This document shows, one piece after another, positions 1 through 6,093 of a DNA stretch of 10,212 nt. Under the pieces are notes generated by a model. The model made no database searches, had not been told where the DNA came from, and saw only the letters and a list, made by a program, of their open reading frames with translations. This DNA is from an uncultured Collinsella sp. (lineage in GTDB: Bacteria; Actinomycetota; Coriobacteriia; Coriobacteriales; Coriobacteriaceae). The number at the start of each line of letters is the position of its first letter. The first letter of the stretch is position 1. The translations under genes were made by a program, and so were the position numbers. The DNA lies in contig USAX01000069.1 in assembly GCA_900552705.1 (NCBI GenBank), positions 1-10,212 on the forward strand. Direction: 5' to 3'.

Positions 1-2
1 TT

Positions 3-944
3 GCCTTCTACGGTTTTTGCGGCTGGGTATGGGAGTCGACAGTCTGCGCCATGCTCAACCACGGACGCTTTGCCAACAGCGGCTTTTTGCTAGGGCCGTG
101 TTGTCCCATCTACGGTGCGGGCGGCATCGCGTGCTGGTTGCTGCTGCGTGGAATCCCAGACGCCTCGAGCCAGTTTGTCGCTGCCGCGCTCGTATGCAGC
201 GTGATCGAATATAGTGTGGGCGTGCTGTTGGAAAAAACGACGGGTGCCCGGTTTTGGGATTACTCGCATCTGCCGTTTAACCTGCACGGACGCATCTGTC
301 TGTACTGGGCATGCGCGTTTGGCTTGGGTGCGCTGTGCATTTGTCGTTTAGTGGAGCCGGCATTGCTGGGGCTGCTTGGCCATCTGCCGGTGCTGATTGT
401 GCGGCTGTCCGCCTTTATCGTCGCGGTCACGATGATGGTCGACGCGGCGTGCTCGTTGGCGAGCTGGCGCCGCCTGTCCGATCAGCTGGAGCGCGTGCGC
501 GCCGACCTTGCCGACCGCATCAACGAGTCGCTTGCCGATGCCTCCGACTCCATGCTCGAACGTATTCCCGATTCGACGATTGACTCGGTGGCGCAGACGC
601 ATATCCGTAGCCGTGCCGTTAACGCGTGGCTGGCCGAGCTGGGCGACGCGGCGCTCGATGCCCTGCGCGAGAAGGCTTCGATGCCGACGTTTATCTCGGA
701 TGGTGCTCGCGGCCTGGCGCTTGCTGCCCGCCGCGTTGCCGATGCCGCGCCGAGCATGCCGCGTCCGTCGCTCAGTCGTCGCCTTGCCGGCAGGTGCATG
801 AGCCGTCCGGTGCCGAGTGTGTCACTCAGCCGCCGCGACCTACGCTTCTTCAATGCCTTCCCGCGTCTGCGCATCAATCGCTACGAAGGTGTCATTCGGG
901 CCACCGATCTCCGCGACCGAGCTCGCGAGCTGTTCCGGCGCTAG
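3..944 (+). CDS. Putative ABC-transporter type IV (CmpB-like) membrane protein, 5' truncated
   Basis: The frame is open to the left edge, so the true start lies outside the window; the ATG at 51 is internal. The residues read upstream of it (FYGFCGWVWES) match the family's usual G-W-E opening. They are followed by NSGFLLGPCCPIYGAGG, which fits the conserved NRGFLxGPxxPIYGxG block of the family Pfam names ABC_trans_CmpB. WDYSHLPFNLHGRICL fits the family's WDYS...GRICL motif. At least four hydrophobic segments occupy the first 140 or so residues. After them comes a charged helical stretch (LERVRADLADRINESL) and a basic C-terminus rich in Arg, ending FPRLRINRYEGVIR. No ATP-binding motif is present, and the ABC label is only the family's historical name. 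Its substrate is unknown. I am confident of the family and not of any function. A terminator was not seen before the amt leader. Confidence 0.85.
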   Translation, partial: AFYGFCGWVWESTVCAMLNHGRFANSGFLLGPCCPIYGAGGIACWLLLRGIPDASSQFVAAALVCSVIEYSVGVLLEKTTGARFWDYSHLPFNLHGRICLYWACAFGLGALCICRLVEPALLGLLGHLPVLIVRLSAFIVAVTMMVDAACSLASWRRLSDQLERVRADLADRINESLADASDSMLERIPDSTIDSVAQTHIRSRAVNAWLAELGDAALDALREKASMPTFISDGARGLALAARRVADAAPSMPRPSLSRRLAGRCMSRPVPSVSLSRRDLRFFNAFPRLRINRYEGVIRATDLRDRARELFRR

Positions 945-1013
945 CCAGAGCGGAGCCAAGCGCGCCCTTCTCGTTCGCACGTTTCCCGTTCGTTTCGCGC
1001 CCGTTGCCGTGCC

Positions 1014-1085
1014 GTTTCCAAGATTGCGGCACCGTTTCCATTCGACAACGCAGCGTTTAACAACGCCGTATCTGGTCTACACCAG
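1014..1085. promoter_or_regulatory. Upstream region of amt with short palindromes and repeated GTTTCC
   Basis: The 198-bp gap before amt holds several short symmetric elements. GTTTCC occurs at 981, 1014 and 1034, the last two exactly 20 bp apart in the context CCGTTTCCA. AACGC-A-GCGTT (1047-1057) overlaps GCGTT-TAAC-AACGC (1053-1066), giving three alternating half-sites. CTGGT-CTAC-ACCAG (1072-1085) could form a small hairpin. TTTCCA (1035-1040) and TAACAA (1058-1063), 17 bp apart, are a weak promoter candidate. A nitrogen-responsive site here would be expected, but none of these matches a regulator site I can name. Confidence 0.3.
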
Positions 1086-1142
1086 TTGGCCCTCGGCCGC
1101 ATCATGAGCGCCGACAACGTTCATGCGACCAAGGGGGAGCGA

Positions 1143-2420
1143 ATGTACGATACGGGATCGACAACGTTTATGCTCATCTGCACCATGCTCGTGTTTTTAA
1201 TGACACCGGGTCTGGCGTTTTTCTATGGCGGCCTGTCCAGGCGCAAAAATGTCATCAACACCATGCTTATGTGCTTTGGCGCCATTGGCCTGGTTGGTGT
1301 GCTGTGGATTGTTGCTGGCTGGTCGCTGGCCTACGGCGGCGACGGTTCCAGCCCGTTTATTGGAGGCCTTGACCAGTTGCTGTGCCTACCGGTGCTCAAC
1401 CAGGTGCTGCAGGCGGCCGAGGGCAATGCTACGGATGGTGCCGTCTACCCTCAGATCATCAACATCGCCTTCCAGATGGCGTTTGCCATGATCACGGCCG
1501 CTATCGTCACAGGCAGCCTGGCCGGCCGCGTTAAGTTTGGTGCCATGACGGCTTTCCTGGGCATTTGGCTGCTCGTGGTTTACGCGCCGCTCGCCCACAT
1601 GGTTTGGGGCGGCGATGGCTCCTTTATCGGCGACATCATCGGAGCGCTCGACTTTGCCGGCGGCGACGTGGTGCACATTTCGTCCGGTCTTACGGGCCTG
1701 ATTCTCTGCTTAATGCTCGGCCGTCGTCGCGGCTTTGGCATGATGAGCTACCGTCCGCATAACGTGCCGTTTGTGGCGCTGGGCGCCGGCCTGCTTTGGT
1801 TTGGTTGGTTTGGATTTAACGGCGGCAGCGAGTTTAAGGCCGACGCCGTGGCGGCGCTCGCCATCCTCAACACCGTGACGGCCAGCGCGGCGGGCATGGT
1901 CTCGTGGCTTGCCGTCGAGCGCGTGCACACCGGTCGCCCCACGCTGGTGGGTGCCAGCACCGGTCTGGTCGCGGGCCTTGTGGTGGTCACGCCGGGCGCG
2001 GGCTTTGTCGAGCCGTGGGCGGCGCTGGTTATGGGCCTGATCGTATCGCCCGTCTGCTACCTGGCCATCAGCCATCTTAAGACCAAGTTCGGCTACGACG
2101 ATGCGCTCGACGCGTTCGGTTGCCACGGCATCGGCGGCATTTTGGGCGGCGTGCTCACGGGCCTGTTCTGCGTGCCGGAGCTTTCGTGGACCGGTAAGGG
2201 CGGCCTGTTCTACACGGGCGACGTGTCACTGCTCATCTCGCAGATCTTAGGCATTGTGGTGACGGTCGCTATTGTGCTGGTGCTCGACTTGGTGATCGCC
2301 GCGGTGGTCAAGGCGCTGTTCCACGGTAGCCTGCGCGTGGACGAGGCCGACGAGGCGCTGGGCCTGGATGCGAGTCAGCACGGCGAGAGCGCGTATCCTT
2401 CTTTCTCCGGACTCGATTAG
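1143..2420 (+). CDS. amt: Ammonium transporter, Amt/Mep/Rh family
   Basis: Membrane channel that recruits ammonium and conducts it into the cytoplasm, 425 aa from the chosen start. The N-terminal block LMTPGLAFFYGGLSRRKNV is diagnostic of Amt. The pore His pair is present: His152 in APLAHMVWGGDG and His328 in DAFGCHGIGGILGG. Asp170 in GALDFAGGDVVHISSG fits the conserved structural Asp, and FGWFGFNGGS is the usual central motif. Eleven membrane segments are expected, and the protein is rich enough in hydrophobic stretches for that. The start at 1143 is chosen because AAGGGGGAG (1131-1139) lies just upstream and the protein then begins directly at the family's N-terminus; an in-frame ATG at 1086 would add 19 residues unlike the family. 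There is no clear signal peptide. The P-II gene follows downstream, the conserved amt-glnK pairing. The short C-terminal tail (DEADEALGLDASQHGESAYP) is the part GlnK is expected to regulate. Confidence 0.97.
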   Translation: MYDTGSTTFMLICTMLVFLMTPGLAFFYGGLSRRKNVINTMLMCFGAIGLVGVLWIVAGWSLAYGGDGSSPFIGGLDQLLCLPVLNQVLQAAEGNATDGAVYPQIINIAFQMAFAMITAAIVTGSLAGRVKFGAMTAFLGIWLLVVYAPLAHMVWGGDGSFIGDIIGALDFAGGDVVHISSGLTGLILCLMLGRRRGFGMMSYRPHNVPFVALGAGLLWFGWFGFNGGSEFKADAVAALAILNTVTASAAGMVSWLAVERVHTGRPTLVGASTGLVAGLVVVTPGAGFVEPWAALVMGLIVSPVCYLAISHLKTKFGYDDALDAFGCHGIGGILGGVLTGLFCVPELSWTGKGGLFYTGDVSLLISQILGIVVTVAIVLVLDLVIAAVVKALFHGSLRVDEADEALGLDASQHGESAYPSFSGLD

Positions 2421-2524
2421 CAGCTTCCCCAAGCACCGCACCTTGCCGTTCAATCGTCGCTCACGTACTTAAGTACGCTTCGCTCCTCTTTCACGGCAAT
2501 CTGCGGCACTTGGGAAACCTGCTA
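2418..2524. repeat. Large imperfect inverted repeat between amt and glnK
   Basis: Two 32-bp arms, 2418-2449 and 2493-2524, are reverse complements at about 26 of 32 positions. The left arm includes the amt stop codon. Between them, and centred on almost the same point, lies a perfect 14-bp palindrome, CGTACTTAAGTACG (2464-2477). The shared symmetry suggests one element rather than chance. There is no T-run after the right arm, so it does not look like an ordinary intrinsic terminator. It resembles a dispersed intergenic repeat, and could act as a processing, pausing or mRNA-stability structure between amt and glnK. No ORF inside it looks real. Confidence 0.75.
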
Positions 2525-2563
2525 AGACCAGTCAGTTGAACTTTTTGATCTCTGAGGTTGGTT

Positions 2564-2584
2564 TGCGGCACCTGGGAAACCCGC
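2564..2584 (+). repeat. Extra direct copy of the inverted-repeat arm
   Basis: TGCGGCAC(C)TGGGAAACC(C)GC repeats the segment at 2502-2522 with only two substitutions in 21 bases, both T in the first copy and C here. It lies 62 bp after the first copy and has no visible partner arm of its own. This makes three related arm sequences in the amt-glnK gap, counting the inverted left arm. Confidence 0.7.
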
Positions 2585-2627
2585 GTCTCATGTAAAGGGA
2601 TACGTTGATTATTGAGAGGAATTCATT

Positions 2628-2966
2628 ATGAAAAAGATCACGGCTATCGTGCGCCAGGAGAAGCTTGAGGTTCTTAAAGATGCGCTGTTTGCTGCTGATG
2701 TTCGCGGCATGACTATCAACCAGGTGCAGGGCTGCGGCGCACAGCATGGCTGGAAGGAATACGTGCGCGGCAACGAGTTGCTTGTCAACACGATCCCTAA
2801 GGTGCAGTTCACCCTTATCTGCGCTGATGAACATGTCGATGGCATTGTCGACATCATCTGCAACGCCGCCCGCACCGGTGCCGTTGGAGACGGCAAGATT
2901 TGGGTCGAGCCGGTCGAGGATGTTATCCGCATCCGTACCGGCGAACACGGCCCCGCCGCGGTGTAG
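2628..2966 (+). CDS. glnK: P-II nitrogen regulatory protein with Leu at the uridylylation position
   Basis: Small trimeric signalling protein that binds ATP/ADP and 2-oxoglutarate and, in its usual role beside amt, plugs the ammonium channel. Its 112 aa align with E. coli GlnB without gaps. MKKITAIVR begins the chain, Gln39 and Lys58 (nucleotide and 2-oxoglutarate site) are kept, TGAVGDGK (83-90) is the B-loop signature, and Arg101/Arg103 lie in RIRTGE. The T-loop is divergent: residues 36-52 read CGAQHGWKEYVRGNELL, so position 51 is Leu rather than the Tyr that GlnD uridylylates, and position 49 is Asn rather than a phosphorylatable Ser. Covalent control at these sites is therefore unlikely and control by ligands alone is inferred. 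GAGAGGA (2614-2620), 7 bases upstream, supports the start. glnK rather than glnB is inferred from its position after amt. Confidence 0.95.
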   Translation: MKKITAIVRQEKLEVLKDALFAADVRGMTINQVQGCGAQHGWKEYVRGNELLVNTIPKVQFTLICADEHVDGIVDIICNAARTGAVGDGKIWVEPVEDVIRIRTGEHGPAAV

Positions 2967-2979
2967 AATCGACCGTCTG

Positions 2980-3033
2980 CCATCCGCAACGTTAAAATGC
3001 TGCAATGAGGCACAAGGCTTGCGTTGCGGATGG
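2980..3033. repeat. 12-bp perfect inverted repeat upstream of the first tetR
   Basis: CCATCCGCAACG (2980-2991) and CGTTGCGGATGG (3022-3033) are exact reverse complements with 30 bases between them. The structure starts 13 bases after the glnK stop and ends 7 bases before the ATG at 3041. In RNA it could form a hairpin next to the weak ribosome binding site of tetR. In DNA the wide spacing is unlike a compact TetR operator. No T-run follows, so an intrinsic terminator for glnK is not supported. Confidence 0.6.
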
Positions 3034-3040
3034 GCGGATT

Positions 3041-3703
3041 ATGGGTCGCAATAAATATCCCGAGGAGACGGTCGCGAAGATTCTCGACGCGGCACTGGAG
3101 CTATTCTGCGCACAGGGTTATGAGGGGACGAGCATTCAAGATATCGTTGACCGTCTCGATGGCATGACCAAGGGCGCTGTCTATCATCACTTCAAGAGCA
3201 AAGAGGAGATTTTCAACGCCGCATTTGATCGGGCAATGGCTCCGATTGTTGAGCACCGTCGCTCGATGCTTGGCGTCGGTAATATGACCGGCGCCCAAAA
3301 GCTAAAAAGGCTTTACGCTTCCGAGTCCGTTGTTCCGCAAATTGAGCTATGGGCACGTATGCGTCCTGCAGCAGATCCGGTAAAAAGCTCGCGTCTACTG
3401 GCGATGCAGTACCAGGGCTCGTTTGACGAGTCAGCCGATGGCTGTCTCTTGCCAGTGATCGAGGAGGGCATCGCCGACGGATCCATTGCGTGCGAATGCC
3501 CGCGCGAAGCGGCGGAGGCCGTATCGTTGCTGGCGAATCTCTGGTTGCTGCCACTGTTTCGTCCGCTTGAGCCCAAGGATCGAATGCTCGCTCGCGCTCA
3601 ATGTTTGGCGCAGATGGCCGCCGCGGTGGGACTCGATTTGGGTGAGGAAGTGCTCCAGACAACGGCACGGATTTGGGACGTATGGGACCGTGCCGGGTGG
3701 TAA
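3041..3703 (+). CDS. TetR/AcrR family transcriptional regulator, probable repressor of the adjacent exporter
   Basis: A 220-aa DNA-binding repressor. The N-terminal TetR domain is clear: ETVAKILDAALELFCAQGYEGTS, then the helix-turn-helix around residues 31-51 ending in KGAVYHHFKSKEEIF, the family hallmark. The C-terminal ligand and dimer domain (about 60-220) is not recognisable to a named ligand class. The ATG at 3041 gives the usual TetR start (MGRNKYPEETV). An in-frame ATG at 3005 would add 12 residues and lies in the loop of the inverted repeat 2980-3033. Neither start has a strong ribosome binding site; only GGGCGG at 3032-3037 precedes 3041. The neighbouring MFS exporter and the paired palindromes downstream suggest it regulates that exporter. 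An effector cannot be named. Confidence 0.92.
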   Translation: MGRNKYPEETVAKILDAALELFCAQGYEGTSIQDIVDRLDGMTKGAVYHHFKSKEEIFNAAFDRAMAPIVEHRRSMLGVGNMTGAQKLKRLYASESVVPQIELWARMRPAADPVKSSRLLAMQYQGSFDESADGCLLPVIEEGIADGSIACECPREAAEAVSLLANLWLLPLFRPLEPKDRMLARAQCLAQMAAAVGLDLGEEVLQTTARIWDVWDRAGW

Positions 3704-3704
3704 T

Positions 3705-3725
3705 ATAGATACCAACGGTATGTAA
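3705..3725. promoter_or_regulatory. Operator-like site 1, after the first tetR
   Basis: This 21-bp site begins one base after the tetR stop and matches site 2 (3770-3790) at 17 of 21 positions, with a centre-to-centre distance of 65 bp. Its core is ATACC-AAC-GGTAT (3709-3721). The outer arms are imperfect, with two mismatches in eight. A half-site of type GTATGTA recalls the TACATAC arms known for the AcrR operator. Binding by the upstream TetR is inference. Confidence 0.6.
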
Positions 3726-3736
3726 TTGATTTGTGA

Positions 3737-3758
3737 GGGCAGCTCAGGCTGCCCTTTT
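3737..3758 (+). terminator. Intrinsic terminator between tetR and the exporter gene
   Basis: GGGCAGC (3737-3743) and GCTGCCC (3748-3754) form a perfect 7-bp stem around the 4-base loop TCAG, followed by TTTT (3755-3758). It lies 33 bases after the tetR stop and between the two operator-like sites. It should end or attenuate tetR transcripts, so the exporter would depend on its own promoter or on readthrough. Confidence 0.85.
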
Positions 3759-3769
3759 CAAGTCGATAA

Positions 3770-3790
3770 ATACATACTAGCGGTATGTAT
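3770..3790. promoter_or_regulatory. Operator-like site 2, just upstream of the exporter start
   Basis: Perfect inverted repeat with 8-bp arms, ATACATAC (3770-3777) and GTATGTAT (3783-3790), and a 5-bp spacer. It ends 12 bases before the ATG at 3803, so a bound repressor would cover the promoter or early transcribed region of the exporter. AT-rich sequence within and just before it (GATAAATACATACT) could supply a -10 box, but I cannot pick a convincing -35. The symmetry, length and position are typical of TetR-family operators. Confidence 0.75.
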
Positions 3791-3802
3791 GGGGGCGGAC
3801 TT

Positions 3803-5065
3803 ATGGCTGGGCTGAGAGACGTCAGCGTCTCGTTGAAATCAAAAACAGTGCGGTCAATCAGGCTCGCGGAACTTCTGGTTGCGCAGCTGTGCACGTATTC
3901 GATGCTGTCGGCGCTGTGCTTTGCGTATCCACTTTACTTGTTCGATTGCAGTGGATCGTCAACGTTATATGGCGTCGTCGTGGCGATAGCGTTCATACCC
4001 GGCGTACTCGCAGCTCCGGTTGGCGGAATCTTGGCGGATCGGGGAAGACATCGCGAGGTCCTCGTGGCCCTCGGCATTGCTCTGATGACTGCATCGCTGC
4101 TGTCTATCCCCATGAAGCGCTCGTTGCCTCTTGCGGTCGTCGTAGTAGCGATACTTTGTGTTCAATATGGTGTTCAATCGCTGCTAAAGCCAATGCTCCA
4201 AATTGAGACGGTGCGCATGGCGGGTGAAAAGAAGGTTGAGCGGGCCACTGCATTGGTTTCGCAGGTGACCATGGTGAGCAATATCTTGGGTCCTGTGGTC
4301 GGGACGGCAGTCTATGGGTGCTTTGGCATCGATGCTCTTTGCACAACCGCGTCGGTGGCGTTTGCGATTTCAGCTCTCTTGTTTGGGGTCGCACTCAAGC
4401 AAAATGCCTCATCTGAAACGATGGGAGACGGCGCGACTCGCACGACATGCCGAAACGATTTTCGGGAGTCGATTCGGTATCTGTTGCAAAATGCATCATT
4501 GGTCGCTGTGATTTTGCTTGCGGCCGTTTTGAACCTTGCGTTGGTTGGGCTAACGATTGGCGCTCCCATTATTGTTACAAAGCATCTCGGCATGCAATCG
4601 TCCTGCGTTGGGATAGTTGAGGTTGCTCTGGGCTTGGGTGGTCTTACTGGCAGTGGCTTGGTCGGCATTTGGCCGCATCGTTTTTCTTTCAATGGCATAT
4701 GTCGATATGTTGCGATGATCTGTTTTGGAGTCGCACCGATCATTGTCACGCTACTGTTCGGCGCAGATACATACATGTTCACCGTGTTTGCAGTTGGTTC
4801 GGCATGGGTCATGGTGTGGGCAAGCATTGCGTCGGTTGAAATCATCGCGTTTGTTCAGCGGGCAGCGCCGACTGAGCTCTGCGGAAAAGTGCTTTCGGTC
4901 GTTTACATGGTCCTTTCCTGCGCAACACCTATCGGCCAATTGACGTACGGGGTTGCATATGATCGATGGACACCGGCGATTGTATTCGCAGGCATGCTGG
5001 CGGTGCTGACGTTGACGACGGCGCTGTTTTATCGGCTGAAAAGTTGCTTGTGGCGATTGTCTTAA
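3803..5065 (+). CDS. Major facilitator superfamily transporter, probable exporter
   Basis: Proton-driven membrane transporter of 420 aa with about 12 hydrophobic segments. The MFS motif A sits in the loop after the second membrane segment (GGILADRGRHREV, residues 74-86). A hydrophilic central loop at roughly 200-230 separates two six-helix halves. The general look is of drug or metabolite efflux MFS proteins (MFS_1/MFS_3 type), and pairing with a TetR gene supports export, but the substrate cannot be read from sequence. The start at 3803 is preferred because GGGGGCGGA (3791-3799) precedes it; the in-frame ATG at 3785 lies inside operator-like site 2 and has no ribosome binding site. GC is lower than in neighbouring genes: three lines counted by hand (4141, 4501, 4741) gave 43, 53 and 48 percent, against 75 in amt (line 1921) and 68 in the activase (line 8101). 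This is compatible with acquisition by transfer together with its regulator. Confidence 0.9.
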   Translation: MAGLRDVSVSLKSKTVRSIRLAELLVAQLCTYSMLSALCFAYPLYLFDCSGSSTLYGVVVAIAFIPGVLAAPVGGILADRGRHREVLVALGIALMTASLLSIPMKRSLPLAVVVVAILCVQYGVQSLLKPMLQIETVRMAGEKKVERATALVSQVTMVSNILGPVVGTAVYGCFGIDALCTTASVAFAISALLFGVALKQNASSETMGDGATRTTCRNDFRESIRYLLQNASLVAVILLAAVLNLALVGLTIGAPIIVTKHLGMQSSCVGIVEVALGLGGLTGSGLVGIWPHRFSFNGICRYVAMICFGVAPIIVTLLFGADTYMFTVFAVGSAWVMVWASIASVEIIAFVQRAAPTELCGKVLSVVYMVLSCATPIGQLTYGVAYDRWTPAIVFAGMLAVLTLTTALFYRLKSCLWRLS

Positions 5066-5125
5066 CGCGCTGGGGCACCGTGAATTTGCGGAGGCAGTGG
5101 CCCGCCACGCCAGGACGGCATTGTT

Positions 5126-5181
5126 TGGGCATGCCTCTCTTTCGTCTACAATATCGTGCAGACGAAAGAGAGGCATGCCCA
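5126..5181. promoter_or_regulatory. Perfect 22-bp inverted repeat covering the HAD ribosome binding site, with a -10-like box in its loop
   Basis: The arms 5126-5147 and 5160-5181 are exact reverse complements over 22 bp, with a 12-base loop (ACAATATCGTGC). The right arm contains the ribosome binding site AGAGAGG (5167-5173) and ends on the A of the start codon at 5181. TACAAT (5147-5152), at the inner edge of the left arm and into the loop, matches the -10 consensus at 5 of 6. TTGGGC (5125-5130), 16 bp upstream, is a weak -35. A transcript starting about 7 bases after TACAAT would carry only the right arm and be open for translation. Readthrough from the exporter would fold into the full hairpin and hide the start. 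No T-run follows the right arm. Confidence 0.8.
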
Positions 5182-6038
5182 TGATCAAGATGTTCGCGAG
5201 TGACTTAGACGGTACGTTGCTTAACGCCCTGCACGAGGCGGATGGGACCATCCGCCGTGCCATTCGCGAGCTGACCGAGGCTGGCCTGCATGTGGTTCCC
5301 GCGACCGGACGCTCGACGCTGCCGATCGGCGAGCATGGCTTTACGGGTCTGGCGATCGACGCCTGCTGCTCCAACGGATCCATCGTGCGCGACAGTCATG
5401 GCGAGGTGCTCAAGATCTGGACCATCGACCCACAGATCACCGAGGAGCTGCTCAAGGCGTTCCCGGACATTTGCTTTGACTGCTCCACGCCCGATGGCAT
5501 GTTCTCAAGCGGATCGTTCGAGATGCATCAGGCGGGCTTTAAAAAGGACAGCCCTATCAAGCGCATCGTGATGCGCGGTATGCGAGCGCGTGGCGGGTAT
5601 CACGAGGAACAGTATTTCGACCAGTCGATCGGCGATATCTTGCGCCACGATGTGTGCAAGATCAACTGTCGCGTGACCTCGCCCGAGCTGGAGCGTGACC
5701 TTAAGGCGTATCTTGCCGAGCGCTCGGACCGTGTGGTCAACGCGCCGTTCGATCCGGTGATGTTCGAGATCACGGACGTGGCGTGTAACAAGGGCGAGAG
5801 TGTGGCCTGGCTGGCGGGCTACTACGGCATTGCCGAGGACGAGGTCGCGGTTTATGGCGACGGCGGAAACGACATCGCCATGCTCAAGCGTTTCCGCCAC
5901 AGCTACGCGACCAAAAACGCTAGCGATGCAGCCAAGGTCGCCGCGAGCGCAACTATCGGCAGCTGCATGGTCCACGCCGTCCCCAAACACATGCTCGCCA
6001 CCATGCATAAGCAGAGCTCCCGCACCATCATCGAATAA
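5181..6038 (+). CDS. Cof-type HAD-IIB family hydrolase (sugar-phosphate or nucleotide phosphatase)
   Basis: Cytoplasmic Mg-dependent phosphatase, 285 aa, a normal length for the Cof/YidA group. All four HAD motifs are visible: motif I SDLDGTLL with the nucleophile Asp8 and the acid Asp10; motif II ATGR with Thr42; motif III Lys204 in NKGESVAWL; motif IV GDGGNDIAML with Asp227 and Asp231. The region between motifs II and III (about 80-195) is the type IIB cap that sets substrate choice; it cannot be read here. The ATG at 5181 is chosen because motif I must lie near the N-terminus and AGAGAGG (5167-5173) is 7 bases upstream. In-frame ATGs at 5097 and 5175 would extend it into the left or right arm of the 22-bp inverted repeat. 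The gene seems to be its own transcription unit. Its stop codon overlaps a short hairpin repeat. Confidence 0.95.
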   Translation: MIKMFASDLDGTLLNALHEADGTIRRAIRELTEAGLHVVPATGRSTLPIGEHGFTGLAIDACCSNGSIVRDSHGEVLKIWTIDPQITEELLKAFPDICFDCSTPDGMFSSGSFEMHQAGFKKDSPIKRIVMRGMRARGGYHEEQYFDQSIGDILRHDVCKINCRVTSPELERDLKAYLAERSDRVVNAPFDPVMFEITDVACNKGESVAWLAGYYGIAEDEVAVYGDGGNDIAMLKRFRHSYATKNASDAAKVAASATIGSCMVHAVPKHMLATMHKQSSRTIIE

Positions 6039-6069
6039 TGTGACAAAGGGACTGCCCCCTCGTCACATT
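6037..6069. repeat. Short hairpin repeat overlapping the HAD stop codon
   Basis: AATGTGAC (6037-6044) and GTCACATT (6062-6069) are perfect inverted arms. Inside them, AAGGG faces CCCCT with interruptions, so a longer imperfect stem is possible. The left arm begins within the TAA stop. No T-run follows beyond the two Ts of the arm itself. It looks like a repeated intergenic hairpin of the kind many genomes carry at gene ends, and might help end or stabilise the HAD transcript. Copy number in the genome is not visible from here. Confidence 0.6.
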
Positions 6070-6093
6070 CCAAATATTGCCTTTACGTGTTGA

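Noticed and set aside
626..1060. Plus-strand open frame overlapping the end of the first gene
   Set aside because: Arg, Pro and Cys-rich out-of-frame translation typical of a shadow; the CmpB-like frame explains 626-944.
1086..1142. Upstream start for amt
   Set aside because: It adds 19 residues unlike the family and lacks a ribosome binding site, whereas 1143 has AAGGGGGAG upstream.
2461..2480. The CGTACTTAAGTACG palindrome as a stand-alone regulator site
   Set aside because: It shares its centre with the 107-bp inverted repeat, so it is better described as part of that element.
5097..5180. N-terminal extension of the HAD protein from the ATG at 5097
   Set aside because: It would translate the left arm and loop of the hairpin and push motif I to residue 36; 5181 has a good ribosome binding site.
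5126..5181. The 22-bp inverted repeat as an intrinsic terminator of the exporter gene
   Set aside because: No T-run follows the right arm and it abuts the HAD start codon; a role in start-site access fits better, though partial termination is not excluded.
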